From the IMG/VR virus record IMGVR_UViG_3300028388_001718, positions 1 to 28,185 of that record: 28,185 bases of DNA; one strand, 5' to 3'. Within the stretch, counting starts at the first letter, position 1. Each line of letters opens with the position of its first letter. The DNA is from a virus. Shown here piece by piece: positions 8,039-16,620 of this stretch. The notes under the pieces were generated by a model. That model was not told where the DNA came from, made no database searches, and was given only the letters and a program-made list of their open reading frames with translations. Both the position numbers and the translations under genes were made by a program.

Positions 8039-8628
8039 TGTTTAATAGCTATGCGGTGGGTGATGCACAAGACGTAATAACAGTCACTGAGTTGGCCGTT
8101 ATTCTTGACGTTGACCAGACAGACCCGGTTCTGCCATCTATAGTGCAAATGGCAACCAGCATGGCTATTGAGTATTTAGAGCGCGAACTAATAGACCGTG
8201 ATCGCGTTTTAATTTATGAGCATTGGCCTATTACTGGCACGGATACAACACCTAGCCTGAGCCGTAATAATGCGCGGTTTGATGTTTATATACCGCTACC
8301 CTATGCGACCTTTGCGACTGTAAATAGCGTTGAGGTTTACGGCGACACTTACACAGATTATCGAGTAGTGCAGAGTTCGCCTGTTAGAATTTACGTTGAT
8401 CAATTGCCGACGATTGGCAATGACGATAATCCAGCAATAAAAATTGAATACACCGCTGGCTATGGACCCCTATCTGGTGATGTTCCTAAGCAAATCAAAG
8501 GCGCGGTACTTGCTTTGGCTGCTTACTTATACGAGCACCGAGGTGCGTGTGACGCTGGAAAGGCTTTAAACGATAGCGGCGCGGCTTTGGCATTAACGCC
8601 ATTTAAAATGAATGCGGTGAATATATGA
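8038..8628 (+). CDS. head-tail connector protein (HK97 gp6-like)
   Basis: The connector ring stacks beneath the portal and starts the neck. The N-terminal helical part (TVTELAVILDVDQTD, then MATSMAIEYLERELI) and the central beta region (IPLPYATFATVNSVEVYG, then KIEYTAGYG) are typical of gp6/gp15-type adaptors, in which the TAGYG segment is followed by a helix like IKGAVLALAAYLYEHR. Length 196 is usual for the longer form. It overlaps its neighbours by one and four bases, which fits a tightly coupled neck operon. Confidence 0.85.
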   Translation: MFNSYAVGDAQDVITVTELAVILDVDQTDPVLPSIVQMATSMAIEYLERELIDRDRVLIYEHWPITGTDTTPSLSRNNARFDVYIPLPYATFATVNSVEVYGDTYTDYRVVQSSPVRIYVDQLPTIGNDDNPAIKIEYTAGYGPLSGDVPKQIKGAVLALAAYLYEHRGACDAGKALNDSGAALALTPFKMNAVNI

Positions 8629-8963
8629 AATGTTGCGAGCTAACGCCCGGCATGCTTCGCCATTCAATTACATGGCAAGAAGAAGTTGAAGTGTCAGATG
8701 GTGGCGGCGGCTATTCTCGCACATGGCAGGACGTGGCAACCGATAAAGCCATGATTAAACCTTTGCGCGGTAATGAACGTTGGCAGTCACAGCGCATTGA
8801 GTCGAATATCACGCATAGAATTTACATGCGGTATAAGCAAAACCGATTACCTAGTATGCGAATTGTATTCAAGGGCCGCGCTTTTCAAGTTAAAGCAGTT
8901 TTAAACATTGAAGAACGCAATCGCTGGTATGAGATAGAAGCCATTGAAGGTGAGGCCACGTAA
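8625..8963 (+). CDS. head-tail joining protein (phage head-tail adaptor family)
   Basis: This fits the small beta-barrel head closure family that plugs the connector after packaging (SPP1 gp16-like). The pattern is clear: MLRHSITWQEEVEVSDGGGG, then WQDVATDKAMIKPLRGNER, IESNITHRIYMRYK, MRIVFKGRAFQVKAVLNIEER and a final EIEAIEG. Length 112 is standard. Two Cys at residues 3-4 are not a family feature. It is located between the gp6-like connector and the gp10-like gene, exactly where the family is found. Confidence 0.88.
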   Translation: MKCCELTPGMLRHSITWQEEVEVSDGGGGYSRTWQDVATDKAMIKPLRGNERWQSQRIESNITHRIYMRYKQNRLPSMRIVFKGRAFQVKAVLNIEERNRWYEIEAIEGEAT

Positions 8964-9418
8964 TGGCAGGCGTGAAAACCGACGGCATCAAAGAAACACA
9001 AAAAAACCTTGCTAGGCTTGCTGACAAATACAACGACGAGATAGTCAAAGCCGCAATGGAAAGCGCAAACCTAATCCGTAATGAGGCTATTAAGAGCATT
9101 CAGGATGGCAGCGCAGGCGAGACGGTAACGAGATACACGGCAAACGGTAACGCATACGAGCACACAGCATCAGAAGAGGGTAGCGCGCCAAATACAGACA
9201 CGGGTCGACTAGTTAGCAGTGTTCAGGTAGAAGTAACGCCGCTAGGTATATTTGTAGGCAGTACCCTAGAGTATGCTGGACACCTAGAATACGGAACAAA
9301 GACAATGGGTGCACGCCCTTGGCTAATACCAGCGGTAGAAAAAAACAAGGCAGCGATTGAGCGGCTAATGCGCAAAGACATTGATAAAATCACGAGAACA
9401 TACGGACAAAACTTATGA
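8963..9418 (+). CDS. neck/tail completion protein (HK97 gp10-like)
   Basis: HK97 gp10-like proteins act at the neck or tail end during head-tail joining. The diagnostic C-terminal part is present: TGRLVSSVQVEV, then IFVGSTLEYAGHLEYGTKTMGARPWLIPAV (about 95-124), matching the family's YA-x-E-x-GT and ARPF/WL pattern. The N-terminal helix (IKETQKNLARLADKYNDEIV) and the middle segment with repeated Asn and Thr are less conserved. It overlaps the preceding gene by one base and the next by four. Confidence 0.88.
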   Translation: MAGVKTDGIKETQKNLARLADKYNDEIVKAAMESANLIRNEAIKSIQDGSAGETVTRYTANGNAYEHTASEEGSAPNTDTGRLVSSVQVEVTPLGIFVGSTLEYAGHLEYGTKTMGARPWLIPAVEKNKAAIERLMRKDIDKITRTYGQNL

Positions 9419-9798
9419 GCGCTCAATGGGAATTGCAAAAGGCTATTTATAGCGTATTAGAAAACGCATTAAGCGAGCCTATTTATGATGACGTGCCCCA
9501 AGATGCTAGCGCGCCTTACGTTACTATTGGTGATGCAACCTTTGCGGATTTTAGCGCAGACAATAAAACAGGCTTTGATTGCACACAGACAATCCATGTT
9601 AGGAGTGACTATAAAGGCACCAAAGAAGCCAAGATTATTCAAGGCGCTATATACGACGCTTTGAATCGTGTAGAATTAGCAGTAACAGGATACACAGTGC
9701 TAGGCCCAGACATTGAGTTTAGTAATGTATTAAACGACCCCAACGGCGTAACCCGCCACGGTGTTCAACGATTTAGAATCAGACTGATAAAACAGTAA
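9415..9798 (+). CDS. tail terminator/completion protein (DUF3168-like)
   Basis: The sequence matches the short DUF3168 family, thought to cap the tail tube where it meets the neck. Features seen are an N-terminal helix (WELQKAIYSVLENAL), then VPQDASAPYVTIGDAT, the HVRSDYKGTKEAKIIQGAIYDAL segment and a final RFRIRLIKQ strand. Length 127 is typical. It lies between the gp10-like gene and the tail tube gene, the usual position. Confidence 0.87.
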   Translation: MSAQWELQKAIYSVLENALSEPIYDDVPQDASAPYVTIGDATFADFSADNKTGFDCTQTIHVRSDYKGTKEAKIIQGAIYDALNRVELAVTGYTVLGPDIEFSNVLNDPNGVTRHGVQRFRIRLIKQ

Positions 9799-9807
9799 GG
9801 TGATGAC

Positions 9808-10212
9808 ATGGCAGAAATATTAGGCCGCAAGGCAAGCGTAACGATTGGCGGCAATACGGTTGCCACTGGTCGAACCAAAAACCTAACAATCAATAACGAA
9901 CTAATTGACGTTACGGGTGACGATGACGCAGGCATCCAGCGCATGCTAAACGAACCTGGTCAAAAAGCGGTTGAGTTCACTTATGATGGATTGTTTGATA
10001 CTGAGGACACTACCTTGCTAGATCAAGCGCTCGATGGCTCTGATGTTAGCGCTGAGGTGGTTGTAACCTTCCCTACAACAGCAGGCTCATTTACGCTTAC
10101 GGGTACGTTCCTGATTTCTTCATTCTCACTTGGTGCGCCATACAATGAAGCGACCACGTTCTCTGCTTCGTTTAACAGCTCAGGTGCGGTGGCTAAAGCG
10201 GTGGCTCCATAA
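9808..10212 (+). CDS. major tail (tube) protein
   Basis: Hexamers of this protein stack to form the tail tube. It is a Thr/Ser/Gly-rich beta protein of 134 residues beginning AEILGRKASVTIGGNTVATGRT, followed by KNLTINNELIDVTGDDDAGIQRML and an EFTYDGLFD segment, as in the TP901-1-type tail tube family. GTFLISSFSLGAPYNEATTFSASFNSSG near the end is the expected beta-hairpin. The start has a GGTGATG ribosome region. The next gene begins at its stop. Confidence 0.88.
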   Translation: MAEILGRKASVTIGGNTVATGRTKNLTINNELIDVTGDDDAGIQRMLNEPGQKAVEFTYDGLFDTEDTTLLDQALDGSDVSAEVVVTFPTTAGSFTLTGTFLISSFSLGAPYNEATTFSASFNSSGAVAKAVAP

Positions 10213-10571
10213 TGGCTAGTATCTGGAATGATATTGAAATCACGTGGGATGATGAGACTTATGTCGTCACTCCCACCATGGAGTTTATCAACTTCCTAGA
10301 AAAGCGCGATGGTCGCAGCCTGTCACGTATGCTCGTTCGCCTAAGTAATCAAGACTTACCAAGTGGCCAAGCGTGTGAGCTTATCGCTGATACTATTAAC
10401 TGGGCGGGCGGTAAAGTCGATGCTATGGACGTAATGCGAGCTACGGCAGGATTGAATCAGGATGCTATTAGTCTTGCTTACACCATCTTAACAGGGTGTA
10501 TGCCTGAGCCAGCAAACAAACCCACTGCAAAAAAAAAGACAGCCGCAAAAAAGACGGCCAAGAAGAAGTAG
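10212..10571 (+). CDS. tail assembly chaperone, short form, 119 aa
   Basis: This takes the place of lambda gpG, which with the frameshifted G-T form coats the tape measure protein during tail assembly. The N-terminal domain (WNDIEITWDDETYVVTPTME, then INFLEKRDGRSLSRMLVRL) and a helical middle are followed by an Ala/Lys/Thr tail built of AAKKT-like repeats, encoded by A-rich DNA that contains the slip sites. It stops at 10571 while the -1 frame stays open to 10771. It stands between the tube and tape measure genes, as in other siphoviruses. Confidence 0.82.
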   Translation: MASIWNDIEITWDDETYVVTPTMEFINFLEKRDGRSLSRMLVRLSNQDLPSGQACELIADTINWAGGKVDAMDVMRATAGLNQDAISLAYTILTGCMPEPANKPTAKKKTAAKKTAKKK

Positions 10572-10771
10572 AGGAAGTTGACTGGTCGTCAATATATGGA
10601 ATAGCGGTTAGTGATTTAGGTTTACCGCCTAGCGAAGTACGGAAAATGACGCTAGGCGAGATTTACGCAATAATCAGCGCTAAGACACGCGACGAGCGCG
10701 CTAAACAAGATGATAATGCCGAGTTATACGAATGGTTGCAGGAGTTAAAAGAAAATGAGCGTAACGGTTAG
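10532..10771 (+). CDS. -1 frameshift extension of the tail assembly chaperone
   Basis: The -1 frame is open across the end of the short chaperone. After the stop of the short form it encodes EEVDWSSIYGIAVSDLGLPP and then SEVRKMTLGEIYAI, a pattern typical of the second tail chaperone domain, ending at 10771 inside the tape measure start. There is no usable start codon or ribosome site for it alone. Two canonical A AAA AAG heptamers lie in the correct frame, at 10532-10538 and 10547-10553. Slipping at either gives the same 186-residue total length. I see no strong downstream pseudoknot. Confidence 0.8.
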   Translation, partial: KKDSRKKDGQEEVEEVDWSSIYGIAVSDLGLPPSEVRKMTLGEIYAIISAKTRDERAKQDDNAELYEWLQELKENERNG

Positions 10772-12512
10772 AATACTCGGTGACGATTCAGACTTACAGA
10801 ACAAGCTACGCGATTCAGCGACAAAAATAGCTAAGTGGGGTGCAGCAGCTACCGCAGCAGCCGCAGCAGGTGGATCCGCATTACTTCGTTCTGGGTTGCA
10901 GAACGCTGATGCACAGGCAAAACTAGCCGCCCAGCTAAACACCACCAGCAAAGACCTAGCCACAACGTCTCGCGCTTTTGACATGGCTGGCGTATCTCAA
11001 GAAAAGCTAACCAGCGGCACGCGCGCACTTACCAACCGACTATCTCAAGCGGTTACAGGTACGGGCGCAGCGGCAACGGCCTTTGATGAATTAGGACTGA
11101 GCGCTGAGAAACTTAGTAGCTTGCCTTTGTCCGAGCGTATCGAGGCAATCAACAACTCCCTAAACACCAATGCAGATGCAAACCAACGCGCAGCGCTTGC
11201 GGCTCAAATATACGGTGAAGAAGCTGGCTTGGCCATTAGTAAAGTTGATGGCGATACAATCCAAACGGCAGCAAATCAGGTAGAGCGCTTTAACTCAGCA
11301 CTAAGCGAAATTGATGCAGCTAAAGTAGAAGCGGCTAATGACTCAATGAGTCAGATCGGAATGGCAACTGATGGCCTAACCAAGCAATTGGCGGCTGAAT
11401 TTGCCCCGGTACTGGAAGCAGGCACAGAAAAAATACTTGATATGGTTGAGGAACTTGGCGGCTTTGGCAACGTATCAGAACAAGTATTCAACGGTTTTAT
11501 AAAAGGCGCTGGCTTTGTTGCTGACGCTGTTCATGGCATTCAAACCACATTCCAAGTGGTTGCCGAGGGAATTAACGTAGCAATAGCTGGTTTCCTTGCT
11601 GGTGCCGCTGATAACGTTGCCAGCATGCTAGAGATTGCCACAAAAGTACCTGGTATAGACTTTTCATCCCAAGCGGCAAGCGTTCGTGCTTTTGCCGATA
11701 CCCATAAAAGCGTAATGAATCAGTCAATTGATTCTATCCATGACCGACTTATGGAGCCGCTACCTAGTGAAGGCTTTGAAAAATGGGTTCAGGCCAGCGT
11801 CACCGCATCCGAGCGCGCAGCACAAACACTAGCAGAGTCAAAAGAAAAACAGCGTGAAGTTGACGCGGAAAACAACGAGATTGATTTAGAGCTACTACGC
11901 GAGAAGTTTGCCAATGAGCAAGGCGTGCTAGAAGAATACTTGGCAGCAAAAAACAACAAATCTAAAGAGTGGCGCGCAGAGGACATTCAAAACGAACAAG
12001 ATTATGCCGATGCAATGGCGGCAATTAGCAGTCGATTGGCTAGTGAGCGCTTAGGTTTAGCCTCAAGCATGTTTGGTAATCTATCAAGCTTAATGGACAC
12101 TGAGAATAAAAAGCTTTTCCGAATCGGCAAGGCGGCGGCATTGGCTCAAGCCACGCTAGACGGATACAGTTCTGTTTTAAGCTCATATCGTGAAGGTACT
12201 AAGATTGGCGGCCCTGTAGTGGGTGCGGCATTCGCAGCAACAGCGGGTATTGCTACAGCGGTCCAGATTTCTAAGATCGCCAGCGCCTCTTATGGTAGTG
12301 GCGGCGGCACTCCTGCAATGGCGGCAACGTCTAACCCTAATGTTCCAGCTAATGAACAAGTGGGCGGCCAAGGCGGTGGGCAACCAGCGCAAGACCGTAC
12401 AGTAAGAATTGAGGGCTTTGACAGTAACCAACTATTCTCAGGTGATCAATTAAACTCACTAGCTGAAAAACTGGTAGAATACCAAGACGATGGATTCAGG
12501 TTGGTGGTATAA
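10755..12512 (+). CDS. tape measure protein
   Basis: The tape measure sets tail length and is ejected with the DNA. The 585-residue protein is Ala-, Ser- and Gln-rich and mostly helical. It begins VTVRILGDDSDLQNKLRDSA followed by an Ala-rich apolar stretch, has a central hydrophobic region (about 255-285, VAEGINVAIAGFLAGAADNV) and a coiled coil around 350-400. Near the end is FRIGKAAALAQATLDGYSSV with GPVVGAAFAATAGIATAVQI, a frequent C-terminal feature of tape measure proteins. At 585 residues it implies a fairly short tail. Its start overlaps the chaperone extension. Confidence 0.9.
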   Translation: MSVTVRILGDDSDLQNKLRDSATKIAKWGAAATAAAAAGGSALLRSGLQNADAQAKLAAQLNTTSKDLATTSRAFDMAGVSQEKLTSGTRALTNRLSQAVTGTGAAATAFDELGLSAEKLSSLPLSERIEAINNSLNTNADANQRAALAAQIYGEEAGLAISKVDGDTIQTAANQVERFNSALSEIDAAKVEAANDSMSQIGMATDGLTKQLAAEFAPVLEAGTEKILDMVEELGGFGNVSEQVFNGFIKGAGFVADAVHGIQTTFQVVAEGINVAIAGFLAGAADNVASMLEIATKVPGIDFSSQAASVRAFADTHKSVMNQSIDSIHDRLMEPLPSEGFEKWVQASVTASERAAQTLAESKEKQREVDAENNEIDLELLREKFANEQGVLEEYLAAKNNKSKEWRAEDIQNEQDYADAMAAISSRLASERLGLASSMFGNLSSLMDTENKKLFRIGKAAALAQATLDGYSSVLSSYREGTKIGGPVVGAAFAATAGIATAVQISKIASASYGSGGGTPAMAATSNPNVPANEQVGGQGGGQPAQDRTVRIEGFDSNQLFSGDQLNSLAEKLVEYQDDGFRLVV

Positions 12513-13865
12513 ATGGCATTAGTAATAAGTTCTAATTTTTATGTAACAAACGAGCAGCAAGACGATAACCGCCCGTTTATTGGCTATCGTAACCTTGTTA
12601 CGCCTAACACCGTCACCGCGTCAAGCGAAACCGTAGCCAACCCTATAACCAACGTGGCAAACCCAGCTACAGCTTGGGGGTGGGTGTCTAAGGTTTCTGA
12701 TGAACCTGGCTCTATAGAATATGAAGGCACAAATTACATGCCTAGTCCGTTTGATCCAGAAGGGTGGTATGGCGAAACTATAGACACAGATGGGACAATT
12801 ACAAATGTAGCGCTACCTAACCCTAGCGGCTCCAGTGTTGTAGGTCTTGCTGAGCAGACAGGGACTGGTGTATTTCAGCTTTCCGATTCACCTGCTCAGT
12901 CGTTCGCGATTAATGATACTGCTCACGCTTCTATTTTATGCAAAAATACCACTGGGGATTCGTCTGTTCAGTTTTTCTTTAACAGGCTGACCGCTTCTGA
13001 TAGGTCGGCAGTAATAAGAGTATCAACTGGCGAAGTTATAGACGGGGCAATTGCCGCCGGAATGAATCTTAAATACGATTCGCTAGGTGACGGGTACTAT
13101 TTGATCCAAGTTAGCATGGATCAAGAAGTCGCTGACGATATAAATTTTAGGTTTTACTTGCGTGGATCTGACGGATCTACAACGCCACCTATCGGTCAGC
13201 AGTTATACGTTCAAGCCGCCTATTTCGGCAAGGCCGACGATTGGCCCGCAACAATCAACGAAAGCGGCGTAAAAATAAACGTAAACACCCAAGGTCAAGA
13301 AGTTGACTATATCGGCATCGCCAAGCACAACCTAAATCAAGTTGGCCTTACTATTAAGATTAAATACAACGGCGTTACAGTGGTTCCTGAGCAATCAGTA
13401 TCAGCGCAGCAAGCTTTATTATTTCTAAATAACCTAGCATCGCCAGATAACATACAGATAATCATTAAAGGGGCAACTACGCCGCCTCGTATAGCGGTAT
13501 TGTATTTGGGCAAAGGTGTTAGATTAGAGCGCAACTTATACGTTGGCCATACTCCAATTAATTACGGGCGAAACCGAACGGCAATCAACGGCGTATCTGA
13601 GAACGGCCAATATTTGGGCGAAATCGTAGTGCGCGAAATCAACGAAACCAGCGTAAACTTGCAAAACCTTACGCCGCAATGGTATCGAAACCAGCTAGAC
13701 CCATACTTTGCACTTAGCCCTAGACCGCCATGTTTTTTCGCTTGGCGACCATCTAAGTACGAGGCAGAGATTGGCTATGTGTGGGTTGACGGAAACCCGC
13801 GCATTGATAACCAGCGCTCCAATGGCATGATGTCAGCAAGCTGGAACTTCCGGGGGCTTGCATAA
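12513..13865 (+). CDS. distal tail protein with inserted carbohydrate-binding-like domain
   Basis: The core, residues 1-60 and 250-450, looks like a tail-tip protein found directly after the tape measure: ITNVANPATAWGW, then DYIGIAKHNLNQ, LYVGHTPINYGRNRTAINGV, ENGQYLGEIVVREI, WYRNQLDPYFAL and a final SWNFRG. The region about 62-248 has another character: it starts NYMPSPFDPEGW, contains YDSLGDGYYLIQVSMD and ends with QLYVQAAYFGKADDW. This is the signature of the jelly-roll, CBM-like modules that recur in phage tail and head fibres. The insert sits between core strands without breaking the frame. Saccharide binding is inference from the module type. Confidence 0.72.
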   Translation: MALVISSNFYVTNEQQDDNRPFIGYRNLVTPNTVTASSETVANPITNVANPATAWGWVSKVSDEPGSIEYEGTNYMPSPFDPEGWYGETIDTDGTITNVALPNPSGSSVVGLAEQTGTGVFQLSDSPAQSFAINDTAHASILCKNTTGDSSVQFFFNRLTASDRSAVIRVSTGEVIDGAIAAGMNLKYDSLGDGYYLIQVSMDQEVADDINFRFYLRGSDGSTTPPIGQQLYVQAAYFGKADDWPATINESGVKINVNTQGQEVDYIGIAKHNLNQVGLTIKIKYNGVTVVPEQSVSAQQALLFLNNLASPDNIQIIIKGATTPPRIAVLYLGKGVRLERNLYVGHTPINYGRNRTAINGVSENGQYLGEIVVREINETSVNLQNLTPQWYRNQLDPYFALSPRPPCFFAWRPSKYEAEIGYVWVDGNPRIDNQRSNGMMSASWNFRGLA

Positions 13866-16297
13866 TGGCTGAGCGCATCCAGATTGTCGAGCTTGACCTA
13901 GACCGATGTTCAAATACCTACGGCGTAGCACCTTGCACCGCATCCGTTCCGGCAACGGGCGAACAGAAGTGTTTTAATTGCCTAGCGTCATGCCAAGACC
14001 GCCCTAATTATAATAGCGAAACCGTTACCGTTCGTTACAGTACTGCTACTGGCAGAAACATGCCGCCCGAGATTGAGCTTATACCTAACCTAAAATCGGT
14101 GAACCAGCGCCCTGCCAAGCTAGAGCTAGGCGAGTCTATTGGTATTCGTGCGAGTATTGATTTAACGTTTAGTGACAGCCGCAGCCCCGATACTGGGCCG
14201 GATGGTGATTACTACCTATCAGACAGAGACTATGACCCATACCAGCAAGGCACCTACTGGGGTAAGCACCGCGCTCGCTATCCTTTCCTAAAGGGTTCTG
14301 ACATTCGCATATTACAAGGAACCACAGACCAAACACTAGAACAGATGGAAGTGCGACACTTTATTGTCGACACAAGGTCTGGTCCAGACAGCGGCGGCAC
14401 ATTCACCATTAAGTGCAAAGACGCTCTACAGCTAGCAAGCGGCAAGCAGGCCCAAGCGCCACGATTAAGCAACGGCAGCCTGAGTGCAGACATAACAGCA
14501 GGCACAACAAGCGTCACACTATCCCCTAGTGGCGTAGGCGATGAGTACCCATCAAGCGGCACGGCTCAAATCGGCGGAAAAGAAGTAGTGACGTTCACCC
14601 GCTCAGGCGATACGTTCACAATTACGCGCGCCCAAAACAACACAGAAGCAGTTGAGCATAAGCAAGATGAACGATTCCAGTTATGCTTAGTCTATTCTGG
14701 TGAGCGTAGCGTTAATATCATTCAAGACTTGCTAGAGAATTATGCAAACGTGCCTAGCAGCTATATCCCGTTCGCAGATTGGACTAATGAATGGGAGGTT
14801 TATGTCCAGATTCTGTATAGCGCAGTTATAGCGGAGCCGACAAGCGTTACCGATCTAATTAACGAGCTTTTGCAGCAAACAGCAACGTCTTTGTGGTGGG
14901 ATGATTCATCTAGGCTGTTGAAGCTGAAGGTTTTGCGGGACGTGGCTGGTACAGCTGCAACGTACAATGACGACTTAATAAAGGCCGGAAGCTTTAGCGT
15001 TAAAGATCAGCCTGATAAGCGAGTATCAAGGGTTTGGACGTTTTACGGCCAGCTAAACCCACTAGAAAAATTAGATGATTCAAGTAATTACACAAACTCA
15101 CTAGGAACTGTCGCGCCGCAATCAGAACAGGATTACGGTTCACCTTCAATAAAGCGAATATTTAGCCGATGGATAGCAAGCAACGACAAAGATGCAGCTG
15201 CGCGCTTGAATGATTTAATACTAAGTCGATACTCGACACCGCCTAGACTGTTTTCATGGGGGCTGCAAAGGTCTGATTTATTAATACGTCCAAGCCTTGG
15301 AGGTGGCTATCAGATAGAAAATAGGGGTGTACAAACCTTTGACGGTAGTACTGAAAAAAGACCTGTTCAGGTGGTTCAAGTGAAGACTACAGACACTGGC
15401 CATTCCGTGTTGGCTGAGGAAGTTCTTTACAGTGAAACAATTACACCCGACGACCCAACAACAAAGAATTTTGAGATTGATACAGACGACAACCTGAATA
15501 TCAATCTATATGAATACGCAATTGCTAGGCGCGAGATAAATAGCGGCGACACGGTAAACCTAACCATCAATACAGGTGCGGTCATTGGTAGTGCCTCAAC
15601 ATCACAACCAGCATTCACCACGGGCAGCGGATGGCCTAGTGGTGTAACGATTAATATTGTTAACCGCGGTCGTATAGAAGGTGCAGGTGGTAAGGGCGGC
15701 GATGGTGGCGATTCTGTAGCTAGCAGTAAAAACCCAATAGGCAGCGATGGGGCTGATGGTGAAGATGGCGGCTTAGGTGTCAGTTTTCTTTATAACTGCT
15801 CTTTCACTAATGATGGTTTTGTTGCTGGCGGCGGCGGCGGCGGTGGTGGCGGCGGTGGCGCTACACATAACGAATCAGATAACTTTGAAATTAAACAGGC
15901 GACTGGCGGCGGTGGTGCTGGCGCTCAGGGCAATATAGGCGGTGGCGCTGGTTTGTCTGGTGAGTTTTTCCAAGGGACTATATCTGGCGAAATACCGGGG
16001 CCAGCAGATACTGCTATTACAGGATCAGGAACCGATGGTACAGCAGGTTCTAGAGGCGGCGAGGGTGTTCGAGGTAATGGCGCGCAAGCTGGAAATATAC
16101 AAAGCGGTAGAGGCGGGTCGGCTGGTTCATTTGGTCAAAACGGTCAAAGTGGTACAGATGGTACAGGCCCAGATGATAGTGCTTATGATTATGGCTTTGG
16201 CGGCTCTGGTGGTTCGGCTGGATTTGCCGTAGATAAAAACGGAAATACCGTCACATATACAGATAATGGGACAACACTAGGAAGCATTGTCCCATAG
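13865..16297 (+). CDS. tail hub protein with C-terminal glycine-rich adhesin-like domain
   Basis: The N-terminal 560 residues form a conserved tail-tip family that follows the distal tail gene. It opens with Cys at 15, 24, 36, 39 and 43 (RCSNTYG, KCFNCLASC), and continues with SDTGP-like DTGPDGDYYLSDRDYDPYQQ, YWGKHRARYPFLKG, and TAQIGGKEVVTFTRS. From about residue 600 to 790 the sequence turns into Gly-rich runs: GGKGGDGGD, eleven Gly in a row encoded at 15827-15859, GGGGAGAQGNIGGGAG, and SGRGGSAGSFGQNGQSG. Such runs form polyglycine-II bundles in the receptor-binding tip of phage S16 gp38, so this end probably contacts the host surface. It terminates just past the inverted gene's stop. Confidence 0.75.
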   Translation: MAERIQIVELDLDRCSNTYGVAPCTASVPATGEQKCFNCLASCQDRPNYNSETVTVRYSTATGRNMPPEIELIPNLKSVNQRPAKLELGESIGIRASIDLTFSDSRSPDTGPDGDYYLSDRDYDPYQQGTYWGKHRARYPFLKGSDIRILQGTTDQTLEQMEVRHFIVDTRSGPDSGGTFTIKCKDALQLASGKQAQAPRLSNGSLSADITAGTTSVTLSPSGVGDEYPSSGTAQIGGKEVVTFTRSGDTFTITRAQNNTEAVEHKQDERFQLCLVYSGERSVNIIQDLLENYANVPSSYIPFADWTNEWEVYVQILYSAVIAEPTSVTDLINELLQQTATSLWWDDSSRLLKLKVLRDVAGTAATYNDDLIKAGSFSVKDQPDKRVSRVWTFYGQLNPLEKLDDSSNYTNSLGTVAPQSEQDYGSPSIKRIFSRWIASNDKDAAARLNDLILSRYSTPPRLFSWGLQRSDLLIRPSLGGGYQIENRGVQTFDGSTEKRPVQVVQVKTTDTGHSVLAEEVLYSETITPDDPTTKNFEIDTDDNLNINLYEYAIARREINSGDTVNLTINTGAVIGSASTSQPAFTTGSGWPSGVTINIVNRGRIEGAGGKGGDGGDSVASSKNPIGSDGADGEDGGLGVSFLYNCSFTNDGFVAGGGGGGGGGGGATHNESDNFEIKQATGGGGAGAQGNIGGGAGLSGEFFQGTISGEIPGPADTAITGSGTDGTAGSRGGEGVRGNGAQAGNIQSGRGGSAGSFGQNGQSGTDGTGPDDSAYDYGFGGSGGSAGFAVDKNGNTVTYTDNGTTLGSIVP

Positions 16298-16588
16298 CTT
16301 ATTACACTGTGATATGAATTTTTGGTAGTTCTTGTTTAGCCATTTTATTGCTGGGCCTTTGTGAGTTGGTCTGTATCGAACTGGCATAATAGAAAGGATT
16401 TCTTCAGGCCCAAATCCTTTATGAATGGCATGAAGAGCAAACCAAATAACATCGGTTTTAGGCATTTTATTAAATGCTTCTTGAAGGGTTACGGTTTTAT
16501 CACCAAAGCGGGCTTTAAAAGCAATGATTCCGTCTTGGCATGAGCCGCAATCTATCAATGTTTTTTTAGAAATCATGTATCGCTGCAT
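16277..16588 (-). CDS. inverted moron-like small protein, 103 aa
   Basis: This is the only minus-strand gene inside the tail module. I chose the ATG at 16588 because AGAGGG lies eight bases before it; the frame is open for 13 more residues upstream without a ribosome site. The N-terminal part (LIDCGSCQDGIIAFKARFGD, then VTLQEAFNKMP) resembles a short domain seen in accessory phage proteins in which a Cys is followed by a helix, Phe-x-x-x-Phe-Gly and a Val-Thr-Leu strand; its function is unknown to me. The remainder is basic with aromatic residues. It has its own promoter, and its end overlaps the hub gene by 21 bases, so it may be a lysogeny-expressed accessory gene. Confidence 0.6.
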   Translation of the reverse strand: MQRYMISKKTLIDCGSCQDGIIAFKARFGDKTVTLQEAFNKMPKTDVIWFALHAIHKGFGPEEILSIMPVRYRPTHKGPAIKWLNKNYQKFISQCNKLWDNAS

Positions 16589-16620
16589 AATATTACCCTC
16601 TGAATATTCATAGTGATACA

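Noticed and set aside
7738-8148. 136-aa minus-strand frame across the capsid gene end, and similar antisense frames over other genes
   Set aside because: They lie opposite well-supported genes, cross the capsid terminator or coding regions, and show no ribosome sites or recognisable domains.
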